Shown one piece after another: positions 38,550 to 47,393 of a stretch of 64,000 nt of DNA. Made by a program: the position numbers and the translations under genes. This stretch comes from Armatimonadota bacterium (GTDB lineage Bacteria > Armatimonadota > UBA5829 > DSUL01). How positions within the stretch are numbered: the stretch's first letter is position 1; the number at the start of each line of letters is the position of its first letter. The stretch is taken from assembly GCA_025998755.1 (NCBI GenBank), contig AP024674.1, forward strand, positions 310,001 to 374,000, in the 5' to 3' direction. The notes beneath the pieces are model-generated. The model saw only the letters and a program-made list of their open reading frames with translations. It was not told the DNA's origin and did not search any database.

Positions 38550-39632
38550 TTATCGCGCGGCTGCTTGGCGCTGCGCCGAGAGGGGCGCCGGTCTGGGCTT
38601 CGTTGGCCGGAGGCCATCACCGTTCAGGGAGTTCAGGAATGCGATGATGTCCTTGGTCTCCTGCGGGGTGAGTTTCTTGCCAAGCTGCAACCAGGCCATT
38701 TCGGTCACCGCCTGTTCCAGCGTTTTGGCCGATCCATCGTGGAAATACGGGGCCGTCAACGCAACGTCGCGCAGCATAGGCACTTTGAACATCATCTTGT
38801 CCTCGGGCTTGCCGGTCTCCTGAAAGCGCCCGAGGTCGCTTCCGCGGGTGTAGGCGTTCACCAGGCCCATCTTCTGGTACATCTGACCGCCTACACCGGC
38901 TCCGGAGTGGCACGTGGTGCATCCCACCTTGATGAACGTCTGGAGCCCTTTCTTCTCCGCCGTGCTCAGTGCGGTTTCGTCACCTTCCAGGAAGCGGTCG
39001 AACCGGCTCCGTGAGACCAGCGTCCGCTCGAACGCCGCCACCGCTTCCGCATAGTTGTCGAATGTGACCGGGTCGCCTTTGGCATCAGGAAACGCCTTGC
39101 GGAATGCCTGCGTGTAGCCCAACTGCCTCAGCCGCGCTTCCACTGCCTTCTGGTCCGGCATGGCCATCTCCACCGGATTGACGATGGGCCCTTTGGCCTG
39201 TTCCTTCAGGTCTTTGGCGCGCCCATCCCAGAACTGCACGAACTGGAATCCGGCGTTGATGACGGTCGGCGAGTTCCGTGTGCCGGGCTTGCCCAGAGCT
39301 CCCAGGGAGACGCGTTCGTTATCGGCCCCTGCCCGGCGGCCGTCCACCCTGTGGCAGGTGTTGCAGGACTGGCTGCTATTGATGGAGAGCCCTTTCTCGT
39401 GGAAAAGTTCTTCCCCCAGAGCGACGCGTTCCGGTGTGTCGAAGAAGCTGCCGGGCATGCGTGCGGGTAGCGGTTGGAAGAGCTTCTTCGCCTCTGTCAG
39501 AAGAGGGCTTTCCGGAGGAGCCTCCGTCCGTGTGCCGCAGCCGCACAAGGATGCCGCCGCGGCCACAACAAGCACGGACAATGCGAGCCGGACTCTCTGC
39601 TGTCCGGATGGCTTGCTAGATTTTGCATCCAT
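38550..39632 (-). CDS. Di-heme cytochrome c peroxidase lipoprotein
   Basis: A 360-residue CcpA/MauG-type peroxidase. Lipobox ASLCGC (probable lipidated Cys32) follows a hydrophobic stretch, so it is anchored to the outer face of the membrane. Two heme sites: CNTCH (Cys90-His94) and CTTCH later (VGCTTCHSGAG). Conserved TRNSPTVINA and DGRAKDL regions match the family, which reduces H2O2 in the periplasm with cytochrome electrons. AGGAG lies seven bases before the ATG. No obvious electron donor gene nearby except the octaheme cytochrome elsewhere in the window. Confidence 0.92.
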   Translation of the reverse strand: MDAKSSKPSGQQRVRLALSVLVVAAAASLCGCGTRTEAPPESPLLTEAKKLFQPLPARMPGSFFDTPERVALGEELFHEKGLSINSSQSCNTCHRVDGRRAGADNERVSLGALGKPGTRNSPTVINAGFQFVQFWDGRAKDLKEQAKGPIVNPVEMAMPDQKAVEARLRQLGYTQAFRKAFPDAKGDPVTFDNYAEAVAAFERTLVSRSRFDRFLEGDETALSTAEKKGLQTFIKVGCTTCHSGAGVGGQMYQKMGLVNAYTRGSDLGRFQETGKPEDKMMFKVPMLRDVALTAPYFHDGSAKTLEQAVTEMAWLQLGKKLTPQETKDIIAFLNSLNGDGLRPTKPRPAPLSAQRQAAAR

Positions 39633-39773
39633 TGCAGTGCTCCTGTCGCTGACTTAGGATCTCCTGGCCTTTGGGTTGAGCGGCTCCGCGGGGATAGCGT
39701 CTCATGAGAGATACCCCTGCCGTCAATTTCGGCTTTTTCTCTTGGCTCTCCTGCAGACGTGGGCAGACGCGTA

Positions 39774-40733
39774 TTACAATCCGCGTGGCTGTCGCAGCGT
39801 CGCCAGCCCCTGCTCCAGTAGGCGCATCATTCCTTCGTGCAACTCTTTGCTGGCGGCGCAGACGCAGCTTGCCATGTCCTCGTCCTGCGTCCGGGTGAGC
39901 CGGATGGAGTCCAGGGGCTTGCCGAATGCGTCGGTCACCGTGCAGCCGGCCTCCTGAGCGATCAGCGCCGCCGCGGCGATGTCATAGGCCCATAATCCCA
40001 TGGGGCGGCCGTGGCCCAGCTCCGCGAACAGCGATACGCGCTCCGCGAACTCCGCAAGCAGGCGTCCGGAGAGGTCCACCATCCCGGACATCCGTCCCGC
40101 GGCCACCTGACACAGCGAGAACGCGCTGGAGTTCAGCACGAAAAAGCCGCCGCGAAGAGTGGTGGCGTCAATGAGGGGCCCGGCTGCGGCGAAGTTCAAC
40201 TCCGAAGGGCGCGATACCACTTCCAGCGTCCATCTCAGAAGGCGGATGTCCGGGGGAGGATAGGGCTCCAGCCTGCGGACCTTTCCCTCGAAGACACCCT
40301 CGGCGCCGCCGCCTCGAGAAGCCCGGTACAACCGATCGCGCCGCACTTCATAGACAGCCCCGGCCACCACATCCGAGCATCGGGCGTCTTCGACGAAGCG
40401 TGCCACCGCCACGGATACCGCACACGCCTCGAACCCGGCCGCCGCCGGGCGAGTGCCGTCCACCGGGTCCACGATGAGCAGCCATCGGGGATTGCCGCCG
40501 AAGACTTTCAAGCCTTCGTCTTCGGAGTAGCAGGCCAGTGGGCATCCGGCGGACTCCACAGCGCGGACCAGCGCTTCCTCCGCCGCGATATCCATATTGA
40601 AAGTCGTGTCGCCGCTGGCCGCGACTCCTGCCGTCTGCCCTGCGTCAGGATCGTCGAGCAACGGTCTCACCGCGTCGCGCACGCTCCGGGCCACATGCTC
40701 CGCGATGCGCAAAGCATCAGAGTAATCCTGCAA
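39774..40733 (-). CDS. Inositol monophosphatase-family phosphatase
   Basis: A 319-residue enzyme of the IMPase/FBPase/CysQ superfamily. Metal motifs: Glu in CYSEDEG, DPVDGTRPAA, and the late WAYDIAAAALIAQEAG. These hydrolyse inositol phosphates, fructose bisphosphate or 3'-phosphoadenosine phosphates. It starts at TTG (40733) with GGAGGAAC immediately upstream. The histidine kinase gene ends 61 bases upstream on the same strand and could share its transcript. Confidence 0.88.
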   Translation of the reverse strand: MQDYSDALRIAEHVARSVRDAVRPLLDDPDAGQTAGVAASGDTTFNMDIAAEEALVRAVESAGCPLACYSEDEGLKVFGGNPRWLLIVDPVDGTRPAAAGFEACAVSVAVARFVEDARCSDVVAGAVYEVRRDRLYRASRGGGAEGVFEGKVRRLEPYPPPDIRLLRWTLEVVSRPSELNFAAAGPLIDATTLRGGFFVLNSSAFSLCQVAAGRMSGMVDLSGRLLAEFAERVSLFAELGHGRPMGLWAYDIAAAALIAQEAGCTVTDAFGKPLDSIRLTRTQDEDMASCVCAASKELHEGMMRLLEQGLATLRQPRGL

Positions 40734-40794
40734 GTTCCTCCAACCTTTCCGGGACTTTTATGTCCGGGCTATATCGCGGCTGGTCTCCGGGGCC

Positions 40795-42528
40795 TTACGG
40801 GTGGGGTTCCGGGTGCAGCGCGAAGTCCACTTCCGCCCGGGTCGTCTGGCCACCGCTCAGGGTGAAGGATCCCTTCAGCTCTCCTCTTGTCAGGTTCTCC
40901 ACAATCTGCAGACCCAGGTTCCGGCTCTTCTGCGGGTCGAATCCCTCTGGCAGCGGCTGCCCGGTATTTTCCACGCAGATGCTTACCCGCTCGTCATCCG
41001 CCGAGATGACCACCCGCACCATTCCTTCGCCCGCAGTTCCCACGCCGTGCTCAAGCGCGTTCTGGATCAGCTCGTTCAGCACCAAAGCGACACTGGTGGC
41101 CCGGTGTGAGTCCAGCAGCAGCTCCGGTCCTTCCACGCCCACCGAGACCCGGTGCCCCTCCGGCAACCAGGTGGCCGCAACGTTCGAGAGGATATTGTCC
41201 GCCAACTTGCGCACGCTGACGGTGTCCAGATCCTCCCTGGAAAGCATATCGTGCACCACCGCGATAGAACGGATGCGGTTGATGCTTTCCAGAAGAGCGG
41301 TCTCCGCGCTATCCTGCTTCCCGTAGCGCACCTGAAGCCGCAGCAGACTGGCGACAGTCTGCAGGTTGTTCTTCACCCGGTGATGCATCTCCTGCAGGAT
41401 GGCCGACCGGATGTGCAGCTGGGAGTTCTCGATGGCGATGGCGGCATGCGTGGCCAGAGCCGAAAGCAGCGAGATCTCCTCATCCGTGAAACGGTGCGGC
41501 CTCGCGGTATAGCAGTTCAGCACTCCGATGGTCCGGTTCTGGATGACCATCGGCACGCAAACCAGCGAGCACAAACCTTCCTGCCGCGCGATATCCGGGT
41601 AGCGGTAGCCCGGGGTCCTGCGGACGTCCAGCACCTGCACGGGCTTGCCTTCGGCCACGGCGCGTCCCGCCAGACTCTCTCCCAGCTTCAGATTAGGTTT
41701 GGATATGTAAGCGCGGCTGCGGGAGGTGGTCGCCTTGATGACCAGCTCTTGCCGCTCCTCGTCCAGCAGCATCACCGAGCAGATGCTCAGGTTCATCCCT
41801 TCCGCCGTGACCGCCACGATGAACTGAAGGATCTCCTCCAGATAGTTGCTGGAAGCGATGGTGCGGCTGATCTCGGAAAGCGTGCTCAGCTGCGATGCGC
41901 GCCGCTGGATGCGGTCGAACTGCTCCGAGTTCTCGATGGCCCCGGCCACCTGGCTGGCGATGCTCTCCAGCAGCTCGATCTGGGCAGGGGTGTATTCGTG
42001 CGCCTTGTCCGTGCGCACATTGATCACCCCGATCAGTTCGGTGCGGCCCAGCAAAGGGACGCTCAGCATGGAGTGATAGCGATCCTGCTTCAGCTCCGGC
42101 ACCAGCTTGAAGCGCTCATCGCGGAACGCTTCGCTGTGCAGCGCCACGTGCTCCCGGGTCTTGGCCACCCAGCCCGTCACGCCTTCGCCCAGTTTCAGGC
42201 GGACCTTGCCCACGGCGCTCGATGCCGGGCTGCTGGCCGCCCGCAGCACCAGCTCGTCGCGTGTCTCGTTCAGGAGATAGATCAGGCAGAGGTCGGTCTC
42301 GGTGACCTGGACGATGGTCTCCGCCACCATCGAAAGCATCCGGGGGAGGTCCAGCAAGAAGCCCATGGCGTGCCCGGTGCGGCGAAGCGCGTCGGCCTCC
42401 AGTTCCTTCTCCTGCAGCCGCTTCTCCAGCTCGGCGACGCGCTCCCGGAGCGACTCCACCGCCTGCGCAGAGTGCGAATGCGGGTGGTGCGGTGGAATCT
42501 CATCGAACTGGGTCTTGCGCGTGGGCAT
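40795..42528 (-). CDS. GAF-domain sensor histidine kinase (HisKA_2 type)
   Basis: A 577-residue cytosolic kinase: short coiled coil 22-48, GAF domain 1 (about 60-200), GAF domain 2 (about 220-370), dimerisation/phosphoacceptor helix with HHRVKNNLQTVASLL (His of the HisKA_2 type), and HATPase (LVLNELIQNALEH, then SRNLGLQIVENLTRG). GAF domains may bind small ligands, heme or cyclic nucleotides. It lies 33 bases downstream of an ANTAR response regulator, its likely partner. HisKA_2 kinases paired with ANTAR regulators occur in RNA-binding antitermination systems. Confidence 0.92.
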   Translation of the reverse strand: MPTRKTQFDEIPPHHPHSHSAQAVESLRERVAELEKRLQEKELEADALRRTGHAMGFLLDLPRMLSMVAETIVQVTETDLCLIYLLNETRDELVLRAASSPASSAVGKVRLKLGEGVTGWVAKTREHVALHSEAFRDERFKLVPELKQDRYHSMLSVPLLGRTELIGVINVRTDKAHEYTPAQIELLESIASQVAGAIENSEQFDRIQRRASQLSTLSEISRTIASSNYLEEILQFIVAVTAEGMNLSICSVMLLDEERQELVIKATTSRSRAYISKPNLKLGESLAGRAVAEGKPVQVLDVRRTPGYRYPDIARQEGLCSLVCVPMVIQNRTIGVLNCYTARPHRFTDEEISLLSALATHAAIAIENSQLHIRSAILQEMHHRVKNNLQTVASLLRLQVRYGKQDSAETALLESINRIRSIAVVHDMLSREDLDTVSVRKLADNILSNVAATWLPEGHRVSVGVEGPELLLDSHRATSVALVLNELIQNALEHGVGTAGEGMVRVVISADDERVSICVENTGQPLPEGFDPQKSRNLGLQIVENLTRGELKGSFTLSGGQTTRAEVDFALHPEPHP

Positions 42529-42561
42529 AAGGTCGGGGGAGCCCGGATCAGGAAAGACCGC

Positions 42562-43137
42562 TCAGATCTGGCTGGCCAGGATGATGGCCTCCGCGATCTC
42601 CCGCATGGACTTCCGGGTGTTCATGCTCTGGGTCTGGATGCGCCGGAACGCCTCCGTCTCGGTGAGCCCGTGCTTCTCCATCAGGATGCCCTTGGCCCGT
42701 TCCACGGCCTTGCGGGTCTCCAGACGGTCTTCCAGATCTTGCACCTGCTCCTGCAGGGCCTTCATCTGCTCGAACCGGGCACAGGCCACCTCCATAGCCG
42801 GGTGCAGGTCCGCCTCCTGGAACGGCTTCACCAGATACCCGAACACCCCCGCTTCTTTCGCCCGTGCAATCAGTTCGGGCTCGCTGTAGGCGGTCAGTAG
42901 CACCACCGGGGCGATGCCCTCCTCGGTGATGGCCTTTGCCGCGTCCAGCCCGTCCATCACCGGCATCTTGATGTCCAGGATCGCGATGTCCGGTTTCAGG
43001 GTCCGAGCCAAATTCAGGGCGGTCTCTCCATCGCCCGCCTCTCCGACCACGGTGTGCCCGCCCGCCTCCAGGGTCTTGCGGAGGTCCAGGCGGATGATGG
43101 ATTCGTCGTCTGCGATGATGACGCGCATGGGATGCAT
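42562..43137 (-). CDS. ANTAR-domain response regulator
   Basis: A 191-residue regulator: receiver domain with Asp10-Asp11, phosphoacceptor Asp55 (LDIKMP), conserved Lys104 (YLVKPF), a short coiled coil, and a C-terminal ANTAR domain (AVERAKGILMEKHGLTETEA) that binds paired stem-loops in RNA leaders and prevents termination. Target leaders were not identified. It is first in the unit with the kinase and has a clear promoter at 43213-43240. Confidence 0.95.
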   Translation of the reverse strand: MHPMRVIIADDESIIRLDLRKTLEAGGHTVVGEAGDGETALNLARTLKPDIAILDIKMPVMDGLDAAKAITEEGIAPVVLLTAYSEPELIARAKEAGVFGYLVKPFQEADLHPAMEVACARFEQMKALQEQVQDLEDRLETRKAVERAKGILMEKHGLTETEAFRRIQTQSMNTRKSMREIAEAIILASQI

Positions 43138-43212
43138 GGTGTCCGGGAGATGCTCCTGTCAACGCAAAAGGATGCGCCGGGCCGCGCCGTCGCACGCCCC
43201 GGCAATCCGGAT

Positions 43213-43240
43213 TCTATAGCATGCTATAATGCCCTGTCAA
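43213..43240 (-). promoter_or_regulatory. Sigma70-type promoter of the ANTAR regulator, inside a palindrome
   Basis: On the minus strand TTGACA (43240-43235), 16 bases, TATAGA (43218-43213); start of transcription expected near 43206, about 70 bases before the regulator ATG. The perfect palindrome TATAGCATGCTATA (43215-43228) overlaps it and supplies TATAAT (43225-43230) to the plus strand, so the membrane-protein gene could start there too. Confidence 0.7.
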
Positions 43241-43260
43241 AATGGCGGTGCCCTCTCTCG

Positions 43261-44064
43261 ATGCGCTCTAGACCCGATTCTTCTGGCTGGCTGATCGTCT
43301 TCACGGCCCTGTTCGTGGCTCTGTGGGGACTTTCGCCCCGCCTGGCAGGAATCGTTGGAGAAAGCCCGCGTGCCTTTCTTGCCGCGCAGCTTGTTCTGAC
43401 CGTGTTCTGGGTGGGTATTACCATCGGGATCGTGCGGCATATAGCCGGTCTGCGGCTAAGTTTCTGGGGCCGTGCAGTGGCGTTCGCCATCAGCGCGACA
43501 TTGTTGGTGGTGAGCGTCCAGCTCCGTCTCTGGCCGCCGCTTGCCAACCTGTGGCTCATCTACGGCGCCGCGTTCCTGGGATGTATTGTGTCGGTCATCT
43601 TCCGCGAACCGAACATCCTGCTTCCGGTGGCGCTCATGTCGCCCCTCGTAGACTTCTGGACTGTATCGGCCGGGCCAGTAAGGCGGGTGCTGGAGCATCG
43701 TCCCGAGGTGCTGGATGTGGTGGCTGCCGGTGTGCCGGCGGCCGGGCAGCTTGCGCCCCTGGCTTTCGTGGGGCTGGGAGACTTCATGTTCATGGCCATG
43801 TTCCTGGCCGCCGCCGACCGCCTGCGGATGAACTCGCGCCGGACCGCCGTGGCGTTTTTTGTGCTGGTCTCTATGGCGATGATTCTGGTGGTCTTCTGGA
43901 GCGGGTTCGCCGGGGTGGGGGTTCCCGGCATGGTCGTCATCGGGCTGGGATTCGTCGCCGCCAACCTGCGCCATTTCCGCCTGTCCCGGCAGGAGGCGCT
44001 CATCACGAGCGGACTGGTGATCGCCGTCGCCATCCTGGTGGCTGTCATCGTTCGGGTCCGCTAG
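43261..44064 (+). CDS. Multi-pass membrane protein with presenilin-like GxGD features
   Basis: A 267-residue protein of about eight or nine membrane helices. Three features recall presenilin/signal peptide peptidase (GxGD aspartyl intramembrane proteases): an intramembrane Asp131 (LMSPLVDFWTVSAGP), the motif GLGDFMFMAMFL with Asp174 (the second catalytic Asp), and a Pro-containing motif in a later helix (GVGVPGMVVIGLG, Pro222) where presenilin has PAL. Spacing of the Asp residues is 43. Start ATG at 43261, no strong ribosome site. The call is by pattern only; no bacterial family is named and activity is unproved. It may be another transporter-like membrane protein. Confidence 0.6.
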   Translation: MRSRPDSSGWLIVFTALFVALWGLSPRLAGIVGESPRAFLAAQLVLTVFWVGITIGIVRHIAGLRLSFWGRAVAFAISATLLVVSVQLRLWPPLANLWLIYGAAFLGCIVSVIFREPNILLPVALMSPLVDFWTVSAGPVRRVLEHRPEVLDVVAAGVPAAGQLAPLAFVGLGDFMFMAMFLAAADRLRMNSRRTAVAFFVLVSMAMILVVFWSGFAGVGVPGMVVIGLGFVAANLRHFRLSRQEALITSGLVIAVAILVAVIVRVR

Positions 44065-44089
44065 AGATGAAGGAGTCTGTGCATCTTCC

Positions 44090-46621
44090 ATGTCGTCCGT
44101 GAATACAAGACAGGAATCAACCGTGGTGAAATACGACTTCCGGTCCATTGAGAAGCGTTGGCAGGAGCGCTGGCGGGCCGATGACCTGTTCCGGACGCCG
44201 GAGGACCGGTCTCGCCCGAAGTTCTACGGGCTGGATTTCTTCCCGTATCCATCGGGCGACGGCCTTTCGGTCGGGCACTGCAGGAACTACGTACCCAGCG
44301 ACGTCTTCTGCCGCTACCGACGGATGCGCGGAGACAATGTCCTGCATCCCATGGGGTGGGATGCCTTCGGTCTTCCAGCCGAGAACGAAGCCATCCGCCG
44401 CAAGTCCCATCCGAAGAAGACCGTGCCGCAGTATGTGGCCAACTACAAGCGCCAGATGAATCTGCTGGGCCTGTCTTACGACTGGTCGCGGGAGATCAAC
44501 TCCAGCGAGCCGGAATACTATCGCTGGACTCAGTGGTTCTTCCTGTTGCTCTACCGGCGCGGGCTGGCGTACCGGTCGTCGGCCCCCGCCAACTGGTGTC
44601 CCAGCTGCGCCACAGTTCTGGCCAACGAGGAGGTGCACGACGGAGCCTGCTGGCGCTGCGGCTCGGAAATCGAAAAGAAAGATCTGCCGCAGTGGTTCTT
44701 CCGCATCACGCAGTACGCAGACCGCCTATTGGAGGATCTGAAACTGGTGGACTGGCCCGAGTCCATCAAGCTGATGCAGACCAACTGGATCGGGCGCAGC
44801 GTTGGGGTGGAGTTCGAAATGCCCATCAAGGGGCACGAGGCCTCGATGCGCGTGTTCACCACCCGTGTGGATACAGTCTTCGGCGTTTCCTTCGCGGTTC
44901 TGGCCCCGGAGCATCCGCTGGTTGCGCAGATCACCACGCCCGACCGCCGGGCGGAGGTGGAGGAATACGTCCGCAAAAGCCGCCGGATCTCCGAGATAGA
45001 CCGCCTGTCTACCGAGCGGGAGCGCGATGGGTGCTTCACGGGAGCCTATGCCATCAATCCGGTCAACGGGCAGGAGGTGCCCATTTATGTGGCCGATTAC
45101 GTTCTGCTCAGCTACGGGACGGGCGCGATCATGGCGGTTCCCGCGCACGATACCCGCGACTTTGACTTCGCCCGGCGCTATGGCCTTCCCGCTCCGGTGG
45201 TCATCGCGCCGGACGGTTGGGACGGCCAGCCGCTGAAGGAGGCGCACACGGGCGAGGGCACGATGGTGAACTCGGGGCAGTTCTCCGGGATGCGCAACAC
45301 GGAGGGCGCTGAGGCCATCGCGGACTGGATGCAGGAACAGGGAATCGGAGAGCGCCGCGTGAACTACCGCCTGCGGGACTGGCTCATCTCCCGTCAGCGC
45401 TACTGGGGAGCGCCGATCCCTATCGTGCACTGTCCCGCCTGCGGAGAGGTGCCGGTGCCGGAGGAGCAGTTACCCGTCCTGCTGCCCGATGTCGAAAATT
45501 ACGAGCCCCCCGGCGACGGGCGTTCGCCTCTGGCCATCATACCGGAGTTTGTGAACACTTCCTGTCCGGCGTGCGGCGGTCCGGCTGAGCGGGAGACGGA
45601 CACCATGGGCGGCTTCGCCTGCTCCAGCTGGTACTTCCTTAGGTTTGCCGATCCTCACAACGATTGCGCCCCTTTCGACCGGGACAAAGTGGAGTACTGG
45701 CTGCCCGTGGATCTGTATGTCGGCGGAGCTGAGCATGCCGTCATGCACCTGCTGTATGCCCGGTTCTGGACGAAGGTGATGTACGATGCCGGGCTTGTGC
45801 CGTTTGTGGAGCCTTTCACCCGGCTGAAGAACCAGGGCATGCTCCTTGCACCGGACCCCAAGAATCCGGGCGTGCTGGTCAAGATGTCCAAGTCCAAGTT
45901 CAACGTCGTCACGCCCGACGAAATGGCGGAGAAGTACGGCGCGGACGCCCTGCGGGTCTATGAGCTTTTTGTCGCGCCGTTCGAAGATACGGTGCCTTGG
46001 AGTGAGGATGGCATCAACGGGTGCTGGAGGTTTCTGAACCGGGTCTACCGCGTGGTGGCCGAGCGGCCTGGCAGTTTCGTGCCGGACTGGCGGTCAACCG
46101 TCCGGCAGGAGACCGTCAGCGATGAGGCGAAAGCCCTGGCGCGCAAGACGCACCAGACCATCGCGAAGGTCACCAAGGATATCGAAGACTTCGCCTTCAA
46201 CACGGCGGTCGCCGCCCTGATGGAGTTGACCAACCAGATCTATGACTTTGTCAACGCCAAGGACGGTCTGCATTATCCGTGCCCCGTATGGAGCGAGGCC
46301 GTGGAGACGCTCATCCTGCTTCTGGCCCCGATGGCTCCTCATCTGGCGGACGAGCTGTGGCAGATGATCGGCCGGGAGGGCTACACCTATTCCGCACCGT
46401 GGCCTGAGGCCGATCCCGACGTGGCCAGGGCGGATGTGCTGACCATCGTCGTGCAGGTGAACGGCAAAGTTAGGGACAAGATATCCGTGGACGCGGGAAC
46501 GAGCCAGGCCGAGCTCGAGCGGTTGGCGCTGGAGAGTCCCAAGGTGCAGGGAGCCCTTCAGGGCAGGCCGGCGCGTAAGGTCATCGTGGTGCCGGGACGG
46601 TTGGTGAACGTGGTGGGCTGA
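44090..46621 (+). CDS. leuS: Leucyl-tRNA synthetase
   Basis: An 843-residue class I synthetase that charges tRNA-Leu. Seen: the HIGH-region FPYPSGDGLSVGH (the first His is Ser), HPMGWDAFGLPAENEA, an editing (CP1) domain with CFTGAYAINPVNG and GTGAIMAVPAHDTRD, the KMSKS loop (MSKSKFNVV), anticodon-binding and C-terminal domains. Two Cys pairs in CPSCATV and CWRCGSE and another pair (CPACG) suggest zinc knuckles. ATG at 44090 is used; a GTG at 44123 has a better-placed AGGA and would give a protein starting nearer the first conserved residues. Housekeeping gene. A ComEA-like gene follows. Confidence 0.95.
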   Translation: MSSVNTRQESTVVKYDFRSIEKRWQERWRADDLFRTPEDRSRPKFYGLDFFPYPSGDGLSVGHCRNYVPSDVFCRYRRMRGDNVLHPMGWDAFGLPAENEAIRRKSHPKKTVPQYVANYKRQMNLLGLSYDWSREINSSEPEYYRWTQWFFLLLYRRGLAYRSSAPANWCPSCATVLANEEVHDGACWRCGSEIEKKDLPQWFFRITQYADRLLEDLKLVDWPESIKLMQTNWIGRSVGVEFEMPIKGHEASMRVFTTRVDTVFGVSFAVLAPEHPLVAQITTPDRRAEVEEYVRKSRRISEIDRLSTERERDGCFTGAYAINPVNGQEVPIYVADYVLLSYGTGAIMAVPAHDTRDFDFARRYGLPAPVVIAPDGWDGQPLKEAHTGEGTMVNSGQFSGMRNTEGAEAIADWMQEQGIGERRVNYRLRDWLISRQRYWGAPIPIVHCPACGEVPVPEEQLPVLLPDVENYEPPGDGRSPLAIIPEFVNTSCPACGGPAERETDTMGGFACSSWYFLRFADPHNDCAPFDRDKVEYWLPVDLYVGGAEHAVMHLLYARFWTKVMYDAGLVPFVEPFTRLKNQGMLLAPDPKNPGVLVKMSKSKFNVVTPDEMAEKYGADALRVYELFVAPFEDTVPWSEDGINGCWRFLNRVYRVVAERPGSFVPDWRSTVRQETVSDEAKALARKTHQTIAKVTKDIEDFAFNTAVAALMELTNQIYDFVNAKDGLHYPCPVWSEAVETLILLLAPMAPHLADELWQMIGREGYTYSAPWPEADPDVARADVLTIVVQVNGKVRDKISVDAGTSQAELERLALESPKVQGALQGRPARKVIVVPGRLVNVVG

Positions 46622-46666
46622 TTCGCGGCTTCGCATCGCCGGCCCGGGCGGAGTGGGGCTTGAGAG

Positions 46667-47371
46667 GTGGACGAAAGATCGCAGCGTCAGAAGCTTGCGG
46701 TGCTGGCGATTGTGGCTCTTGGAGCGCTGGCTCTGGTCGTGGGAGCGTGGACCCGCAGAGACGAGGTCGGTGAAGGTCCCCGGATCCAGATCATTGAGCC
46801 AGATGGCGGTGCGCCAGGCGGGTTGGATGATTTTTCCGTGAGCGCTTCTTCGGAAGCGCTCCGCGCAACGCCTGAGGAGCAGGCGCCTTCCGAGGTGGTG
46901 GTTCACGTTTGCGGTCGTGTGGAGAAGCCGGGTGTTTATACCCTGCCCCCGGGAGCGCGCATCAAGGATGCCATCAAATTGGCGGGAGGGGCGAAGCCGG
47001 ACGCGGATCTCGAGGCGGTGAATCTGGCCGCCCGGGCCGAGGATGGTCAACAGATCTATCTTCCGAAAGTGGGTGCGGTCCCCGCTCCCGCGCCGCCTGG
47101 CCGGCACGACCCGGCGGCTTCGCGGCCGAGACGTGCCGCTTCCGCCGTCCGGGTGCCGAAAAGCGCCTCCGCCATCGGACCGGTGAACATCAACACGGCC
47201 GGGCCCGAAGAGCTGGATCGCCTGCCGGGCGTCGGACCTGCCACCGCCGCGAAGATCATCGAATACCGCCGCGCCATTGGTGGGTTCACTAGGCCGGAGG
47301 ATCTGCTGGGAGTGCCCGGCATCGGAGAGAAAAAGTTCGCTCAGATGAAACCCTACGTGGTGGTCCGCTGA
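46667..47371 (+). CDS. ComEA-like SLBB/helix-hairpin-helix protein
   Basis: A 234-residue protein: N-terminal anchor (LAVLAIVALGALALVVGAW, 10-28), a SLBB domain (VVVHVCGRVEKPGVYTLPPG, about 76-135), a Pro/Ala/Arg-rich linker, and two helix-hairpin-helix motifs (LDRLPGVGPATAAKI; LLGVPGIGEKKFAQM). It resembles ComEA, the surface receptor that draws in DNA during natural transformation. Start is GTG at 46667. Whether the organism is competent cannot be told from this gene alone. FolP follows 22 bases later. Confidence 0.88.
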   Translation: MDERSQRQKLAVLAIVALGALALVVGAWTRRDEVGEGPRIQIIEPDGGAPGGLDDFSVSASSEALRATPEEQAPSEVVVHVCGRVEKPGVYTLPPGARIKDAIKLAGGAKPDADLEAVNLAARAEDGQQIYLPKVGAVPAPAPPGRHDPAASRPRRAASAVRVPKSASAIGPVNINTAGPEELDRLPGVGPATAAKIIEYRRAIGGFTRPEDLLGVPGIGEKKFAQMKPYVVVR

Positions 47372-47393
47372 GTTCCCGCCCGGAAGGAAGGTC

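Noticed and set aside
41152-42900. Plus-strand open frame of 582 codons across the histidine kinase
   Set aside because: Shadow of the kinase and regulator; rich in His/Arg/Gln as expected of GC-rich antisense frames.
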